Source: Anas platyrhynchos
Lineage: Eukaryota; Chordata; Aves; Anseriformes; Anatidae
NCBI RefSeq assembly: GCF_047663525.1
Contig: NC_092613.1
Coordinates: forward strand, 5,605,501-5,669,500
Direction of reading: 5' to 3'
DNA: 64,000 nucleotides
Notes under the pieces: model-generated
The model's database searches: none
Seen by the model: the letters and a program-made list of their open reading frames with translations, nothing else
Told to the model about the DNA's origin: nothing
In this document: in pieces, positions 58,360 through 64,000 of the stretch
Position numbering within the stretch: position 1 is the stretch's first letter
Layout of the letters: every line of letters begins with the position of its first letter
Translations under genes and position numbers: made by a program

Positions 58360-58562
58360 TTCAGTCTCTCCTGCAAACTGTCTGCTGCTAGGTCACTCCC
58401 CAAAAAACCTGCCGAGCCCGTGACCTGCAAGCACAATATTTGGTCTGGGATCTAGGGCGGGCACCAGCCTTTGCAAACCGGGCGCCGCACTCACATGCTG
58501 CTTGACACACGGGCGATCCCGCAGCAGAGCAGCGAGGCTTTGGAAAGGAGGTTCTCAGCTTG
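58360..58562 (+). other. FMOD: Predicted FMOD 5' non-coding exon
   Basis: FMOD in mammals has a non-coding exon 1. Upstream of the coding exon the best candidate ends at 58562 in a strong donor (CTTG|GTAAGT). Intron 1 would then run from 58563 to an acceptor AG at 60777-60778 or 60787-60788, just before the ATG. The exon start near 58360 is set about 25 nt downstream of a TATA box and is approximate. No transcript evidence is available here. Confidence 0.5.
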
Positions 58563-60788
58563 GTAAGTCCATCTCCATATTTATTACGATTTTTTTTTTT
58601 TTTTTCGAGGCTTGATTTCCATAGCCCTGCCGTGGAAGGCGGGCGGCTGCCCCTTGGAGCAGATGCCAGCGACACGGGTGGCACGGCGCGGGCGCCAGCG
58701 CTGGCGAGCCACGGCGGCCGGGTGCCCTCTCCCGCTCCCCGTGGCTCCTGCCCCGGCTGCAGCTCCCCAGACACCTGCATCGGGACCCCTGCACCCACCG
58801 CCTTCGACACCCGGGCATGTGCAGCACCTGCTTGCAGCCCCCTGTGGCTTTGCTGCCTCCTCCTCTGCTTGGTTCGTGCCCGTGGTGCCCCTTGCTCCAA
58901 GCCCTGCTCCTTCCCTGGGTGGCCTGATGGGACCCGCAGCCTGCAGCACAGAAGCGTGGAGGCTGGGAGATTGCACGGATAACGTGGCTGGCACGTGCAG
59001 ATGCCACCCAAAAGTGGGGCTGAACCCACTGGGGAGGGGAGAGAAACCAAACGAAGCAGGGTGGATGCCGAGGACAGGCTCAGGGGCTGGTGGCACACTG
59101 AAGGGGGCACTGAGAAAGGAGGAGGAAGCCCCGGATTTGATCCTGCCCTATACAGAGGGACCCCAGGAAGAGGCGGCAGCCCCAGCACGGAGCAGACGGC
59201 TCTGTTTCACCAGGCAGAGTGCCCTGGAGTGGGAGGAAGGAGGAGAAGAAGCTCGCCTGCAACTGCCAAGCTCCCGCCGCACACGCAGCATCCCAAAGGA
59301 CCACGGCTGCCCTGTCCCTCGGCTGCAAAGAGAAAGCAGGAGCTGTGCCTGCCCTCCTCGGTCTCAGCCCCCATTTTCTTCCAGCACTAGCTGCCTGCCA
59401 GCGTGCCTCGGTGGCGGGGCAGCCACTGCCCTGAGCACAACTGTGCCCTCTTTGTCTGCTGGGCTCTGCGGGCGAGAAATCCCCTCCTCGCTGCTGGGTG
59501 TGCCAGGCTGGGGAACCTGGGAGTGACCTGCCAGCCCCTTGGGAGCACGGTTTGGGTGGGCAGGAGGGCACGGACCCCCGGGGCTGAAATCTGGGCACAG
59601 CCAGCTCCACCACCACAGCACCACAGGGGCTGGCTGACAGCCCCCAGCAGCTTCCAGTGGGGTCAGGAGGAGGAAGCAGCAGCGAACCCCAGCATTTTTC
59701 CCCTTTTTCCCCAGCTGTGCCCCAAGGGTGCAGACCCAGCGAGGTTTCCCGTTTGCTCCGTGGCAGCGGCAGGGCTGGCGGCAGCCCTGCGCTCCCGGCC
59801 ACGTGTACAGCAGGCAGGAGCCTCCGCTGCGCTCCCCCTCCGAGCAGCACGGCCCGGACTGTTTCCTGGAGGCATTTCAAGCCGCCGCGCTCGCGGGTTG
59901 CTCTGCGTGCTGGCATGGCCACGAGGCTCGGGGAAGGACGAGAGGCCGTCGCTGGCGTCCTCGTCCTGCCAGCACAGCGCCCTGGGGTGGTGCTGCAAAG
60001 CCCACGCAAAGCCAAAGGGGCTCCGGGGGGTGCTCGAGTGGTGCTGAGCACCCAGCCCCACTCTCTGCTGGCCTCCAGCCCCAGGCAGATCGGTTCTCAT
60101 AAACAGGGCAGGCAGTTTTTGGGGATGGTCCCACTCTCCTGTGTCATGCTAGGGGGACAGCAGGTGACAGCCCTTCCCCAGCAGGCCAGGATGAGCAGCT
60201 CAGCTGGGGAGATCTCAGCTCCGAAGCGGTTTCCACTTCAGAATAAGCCAGAGCTTGTTTACCAGGATTTCCATCAGTCCCGAGCATCCTGCGTGGTGGT
60301 GGGGGCAGGGGGAGCTGGATGAAACCCACGGCGACTCGTGTCGCCAGCGAGTGCAGTAAAAATAGAGAGAACATAGAGCTGCCTCCAAACCCACCCCGAG
60401 CTCCGTCAGCCCACGGGGTGGGATTGTGGGGGTGGGACGCGGTCCTTCTCCTGCCTTGGGTGAACCCAGACCCTTTGGGGCAGAGCTGTGGCCTTGCACA
60501 AACCCTAATAAACGGCCCCCATCCCAGTCCCCTGCCCAGCTGCAGCAGAAATAGCGATAGGAAAGATTGGGCGAGCAGAGAGGCCCTGGAAGAGGCGTGA
60601 GATGAAAGTCACGGGTTTTTTGTAGGATTCCCTCAGGTCCCCGTGCTCCCCCGGCCCTGCTGCCAGGTGCCACCAGGCCGTGCCCACGTCCCGACCCCTC
60701 TCAGTTCCCTTCAGGGAGCATCAATTCTGCCCCCAGCCCCTGCCCTGCTCCTGATTGTGCCTCTGGTTCCCCCCCCAGGTCCCCCCAG
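58563..60788 (+). other. FMOD: Predicted FMOD intron 1
   Basis: About 2.2 kb between the predicted non-coding exon and the coding exon. It starts with GTAAGT, holds a 16-nt poly-T at 58590-58605 and otherwise is GC-rich sequence with no gene recognised. The 3' end has two adjacent possible acceptors after a C-rich tract (AG at 60777-60778 and 60787-60788). Confidence 0.5.
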
Positions 60789-60798
60789 TGCCCGCACC

Positions 60799-63792
60799 AT
60801 GCGCTGGGCCACGGTCGTGCTCATCGCCGCGCTCTGCGGGGCCTCGCTGGGCCAGTACAACGAGGAGGAGGACCTGGCGTGGTTGCAGTACTACATGAGG
60901 CAGTCCCGCATGTCCTCCTACAACTACATGCCCTACTACGAGGATGAGAACAGCCCCTACGTTTACTCCTACCTCCCGGCTCCCGACACGGAGGCAGAGC
61001 CAGGCCCCGAGCCTCAGCAGGCCCCTTCCTGGCAGTGTCCCCAGGAGTGTGACTGTCCCCCCAACTTCTCCTCGGCCATGTACTGCGACACCCGCAACCT
61101 GAGGTACCTGCCCTTCGTGCCCACCCGCATGAAGTACGTCTACTTCCAGAACAACCAGATCACCGCCATCCAGGAGGGGGCCTTCGACAACGCCACGGAG
61201 CTCGAGTGGCTGGCGCTGCACAACAACCAGATCACCAGCGAGAAGATGGGCAAGAGGGTCTTCGCCAAGCTGAGGAACCTGGAGAGGCTGTACATGAACA
61301 ACAACAACCTGACCAAGATGCCCAGCCCCCTGCCCCGCTCCCTAAGAGAGCTCCACTTGTCCTACAACCAGATCTCCAAGGTGCCCTCCAACGCTCTGGA
61401 GGGCCTGGAGAACCTCACGGCCCTGTACCTCAGCCACAACTACATTTTTGAGATGGGCGCTTCCCTCAAAGGGCTCAAGTCCTTGATCCTGGCTGATCTG
61501 AGCTACAACCACCTCAGGAAGGTCCCCGACGGGCTCCCAATGGCCCTGGAACAGCTCTACCTGGAGTACAACCACATCAACGCCATCCCCGATGACTATT
61601 TCAAGGTCTCCCCCAAGCTGCTCTACGTGCGGATGTCCCACAACAGCCTGACGAACCAAGGGCTCTCCACCAACACCTTCAACAGCAGCAGCATCCTGGA
61701 GCTGGACCTCTCGTACAACAGGCTCCAGAAGATCCCTCGGGTCAGCACCCACCTGGAGAACCTCTACCTCCAGGGGAACCAAATCAACGGTGAGCAGGAG
61801 CGTGGCGGTGCTGGGGAGGCAGAACCCGTGGTAGGGGTTGAGCAGGAGAGGGGAATTTGGGGGATTTCTGGCCTCCCAGGTGGTCCTCGACAAGGTAGGA
61901 AAGGGGGTTGGTTGTGGTGCTGGCTTCGTGGTGCACAAATTCACGGCTCTAGGTCCATCGAGTGTTTAGCCCGAGCATATTTGCGCTAAACCAGCTGGGG
62001 TTTCTGAAACCAGGGACAATGCAGGGAAAAAGGGACCAGGGACAAACCCTGCGGTGCTCAGCAGCCTGCAGCACTCGGGGCCAGAGCATCTCCTCCCATC
62101 CCCTCCTGCCCCGAAATCTCCATGTGCAGCTCTCCCCAGTCCAACACCCTCTGCTTTGTTCTCCAACCCCTCATGAGCTGCAGGCAGCGTGGCTCCAGCC
62201 CTTGCCATATCCCTGATGCCCCCCAGCCCCTGGAAGCCCCCAGTCCCCCCCCAGAGCCCCTCGCTGCCTGCAGCTGCTGGCCACGTCCTGGCCAGGACCG
62301 GGGCAGACAGGAGCTCTTAGTTATTAGAGAGCCTTCTGCCAGGACTAAAATCCGCTCCATTTAATACACAAATAAATAAAAGGAACAGATTGTTCCGGGG
62401 ATGCTGTTTATAAAGTAAAAAAAAAAAAAAAAAAAGAGAGAGAGAGAGGGGGGAAAAAAAAAAAAAAAAAGAGAGAGAGAGAGAAAAAAACCTGCATCTC
62501 TTGGAAAAATCCACCCTGGCCCCTGTCACCTGCCAGCCCCCAGGGCAGGATGCCCCTGGAGCGGTGCTGAAGCCCCCGAGCTGGGGAGGTGCTGTGCCGC
62601 AGTCGGCTGTTGTAGGGGAAAGAACCCCGCACCGAGGGACCGACAGAGACACGAAAACAAGAGCAGACTCCCAAATGTTTGCTTTCCAAACGTGTAGCTG
62701 TTAATATCTGCCCACAAATGCCATGAAACCACCGCGGAGCCAGCCGGGCTCGACTGCAGAGCTGCTCCAGCTGAAGGTTTTGCTGCTGAGCTTTGCAGCA
62801 GCCCCGGGAGCCCCCCCAGGAGCCCTTTGGTGGGGGGCGAGGTGCCCGCAGCACCCCCTGCACCCCTGGGTGCTGCACAGCCTCTGGGGAGATGCTGCTG
62901 CCCTCTCGGGGCTGGCCGCCCCCTCCTGCCACCCAAATCACCCCCTGCCTCTGCCCCAAAGATGCTAAAATGGAGCCAAAGAGCCCAGAGCGACCCAAAT
63001 CAGCTGGGGAAGTGGGGCTGGGTGCCCCACAGCACCCCAGTGCACACCAGTGCCTTCCCCAGCAGCTCCCAGCCCGGAGCTTTGCTGCCCTCTAGTCGGT
63101 CGCTGCTCTCCCAAATCCGGCACCAAAAATCAGGATTTGCTCCAAACCCAGGCAGGGCCTGGCCTGAGAGGGGCTGGCAGCAGCGGGGGGCAGAGGAAAG
63201 GAGAGGGGATGAGGATGGGGACAGGAACAGGGATGTGTCCCCCCCCCAGACACTCTGCCTGGGTGGTCCTGGTCCCCAGCAGTGCCCTGGGGGGGTCCGG
63301 ATGCTGCAGCTCGTCGAGCTGATGAAACCCAACAGCAATCCCCGCTGCAGGGCGATGCTTCCCAGCTGCCACCACCCCGTGCTTTTTTCCTACCTGCACT
63401 CCAGCCACGCTGGGCAGAGCCCCAGCTCCAGAGCTCTGAGCACACCCAGGCTGCTCCTGACTGCGGCCAGAAGCATCAACAGCTCCTCCAGAAGGACGCC
63501 GAGCCCGCTTCGGCAGGAATAATTTGAAATTTAGGGGCACTTGCATCAATTCCCTGCCCATCCCGGCACGGGCTCGCTGCCCCCGGACCCATTGTGGGAC
63601 CACGTCCCCCTGACATCTCTGGGTCTCCTTCTCCCCGCAGAGTTCTCCATCAGCAGCTTCTGCACCGTGGTGGACGTGATGAATTACTCCCGGCTCCAGG
63701 TCCTGCGGCTGGACGGCAACGAGATCAAGCGCAACGCGGTGCCCCCCGACGCCCCACTGTGCCTGCGGCGTGCCACCATCATCGAGATCTAG
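60799..63792 (+). CDS. FMOD: Fibromodulin, class II small leucine-rich proteoglycan, two coding exons
   Basis: Secreted collagen-binding proteoglycan that controls collagen fibril growth in tendon, cartilage and other connective tissue. The coding exons are 60799-61789 and 63641-63792, split in phase 1 (G|AG) with GTGAGC donor and CGCAG acceptor, giving 1143 nt and 380 aa (human 376). Residues 1-18 are a signal peptide. Residues 19-60 carry ten tyrosines in acidic surroundings (20, 31, 32, 41, 43, 46, 47, 54, 56, 58), the family's tyrosine-sulfate domain. The class II cluster C-x3-C-x-C-x9-C is at 80, 84, 86 and 96, followed by about eleven LRRs and the C-terminal ear with Cys338 and Cys371. 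N-linked sequons (NFS, NAT, two NLT, NSS) mark the usual glycan or keratan-sulfate attachment points. The start has a good GCACC context and begins the signal peptide; the frame stays open upstream to 60643, but that part is Pro-rich and crosses the predicted acceptor. The protein ends in IIEI, close to human LIEI. Confidence 0.97.
62417..62490. repeat. Compound (A)n(GA)n microsatellite, duplicated
   Basis: A poly-A run of about 19 is followed by GA repeats and G, then a second poly-A of about 17 and GA repeats. The unit A-run plus GA-run appears twice, suggesting a local duplication within FMOD intron 2. Confidence 0.85.
63085..63097 (-). promoter_or_regulatory. Near-consensus CTCF-type core in FMOD intron 2
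   Basis: TGCCCTCTAGTCG differs from the CTCF core at one position and has the same orientation as the motif at 17092. Motif evidence only. Confidence 0.3.
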
Positions 63793-64000
63793 CCTGGTCG
63801 TCATCCCCCTCCCCGTGCTCCTCAGGACTTCGCTCCCCCATCCCTGGGGGGACGCTCACTCCCCATTTTAATGCAGCTTGATGGTTTGACTTGGCTTCTG
63901 CGATAGTGCAATAAGGGTGCTCCAAGCCCACAGGATCCGTTGTGGGCTGGATCTGTTCAGCCCCAAATGTTCCCCCTTCCCCCTTTCCAGCTCTCTGGCC
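63793..64000 (+). other. FMOD: FMOD 3' UTR, continuing past the window
   Basis: Sequence after the TAG stop at 63790-63792. Only a non-canonical AATAAG (63910-63915) is present and no AATAAA is seen before the window ends. The 3' UTR therefore probably runs off the right edge. Confidence 0.6.

Larger units (their letters stand above)
61790..63640 (+). other. FMOD: FMOD intron 2
   Basis: A 1.85-kb intron with GTGAGC donor and ccccgcag acceptor, inserted in phase 1 at the same LRR position as the PRELP coding intron. It contains a compound A/GA microsatellite (62417-62490) and a near-consensus CTCF core at 63085-63097. No coding sequence is recognised in it. Confidence 0.9.

Noticed and set aside
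60643-60798. Longer in-frame FMOD start at 60643
   Set aside because: The extension is Pro-rich, crosses the predicted acceptor and would bury the signal peptide that starts at 60799.
63910-63915. AATAAG as FMOD poly(A) signal
   Set aside because: Non-canonical, no clear downstream GU-rich element; the true site is probably beyond the window.
1-64000. CR1 LINEs, endogenous retroviral copies, tRNA or rRNA genes and CRISPR arrays
   Set aside because: Looked for the usual avian CR1 3'-end octamer repeats, LTR-like paired ends, tRNA box motifs and regular spaced repeats; none recognised by eye. Very old, diverged copies cannot be excluded without a repeat search.

Overview
The window is GC-rich vertebrate nuclear DNA with spliced genes, no operons and very few recognisable interspersed repeats. 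The three genes I can identify are small leucine-rich proteoglycan/protein (SLRP) genes whose proteins look avian. The compact, CpG-rich, G/C-homopolymer-rich sequence fits a bird microchromosome, although the species cannot be fixed from sequence alone. Gene order is opticin (OPTC, minus), PRELP (minus), then a gap of about 30 kb, then fibromodulin (FMOD, plus). This matches the human 1q32.1 block FMOD-PRELP-OPTC-ATP2B4, so the left 18 kb is probably the ATP2B4-facing flank. I see no ATP2B4 coding exon in it.

Layout: 1-18.2 kb has no recognisable coding sequence. It contains blocks that look like conserved non-coding elements, a CpG-rich domain at 10.7-11.4 kb, a 33-bp homeodomain-type palindrome at 13.27 kb and a perfect CTCF-like core at 17.09 kb. 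OPTC occupies 18.26-21.03 kb, with six coding exons rebuilt here giving 324 aa. PRELP occupies about 23.04-27.9 kb, with two coding exons plus a predicted 5' non-coding exon giving 374 aa. From 27.96 to 58.3 kb there is a gene desert with an orphan CpG island at 33.84-34.26 kb, a MEF2/E-box cluster at 35.2 kb and several AT-rich candidate enhancers. FMOD occupies about 58.36 kb to beyond the right edge, with two coding exons plus a predicted 5' non-coding exon giving 380 aa.

How the genes relate: all three products are secreted extracellular-matrix LRR proteins. FMOD and PRELP are class II SLRPs with the same cysteine spacing. They also share a phase-1 intron at the same point of the C-terminal LRRs, the expected trace of an ancient tandem duplication. 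OPTC is class III. FMOD and PRELP are divergently transcribed, so the 30-kb gap is where their connective-tissue control elements should lie; the first large OPTC coding intron holds a homeodomain-site cluster that could be an eye enhancer. Nothing in the window amounts to an unknown multi-gene system. The most interesting material is non-coding: the palindrome, an inverted repeat in the PRELP 3' region, the OPTC intronic cluster, the orphan CpG island and an apparently tiny PRELP intron 1. All functional readings of non-coding DNA here are inference from motif inspection.
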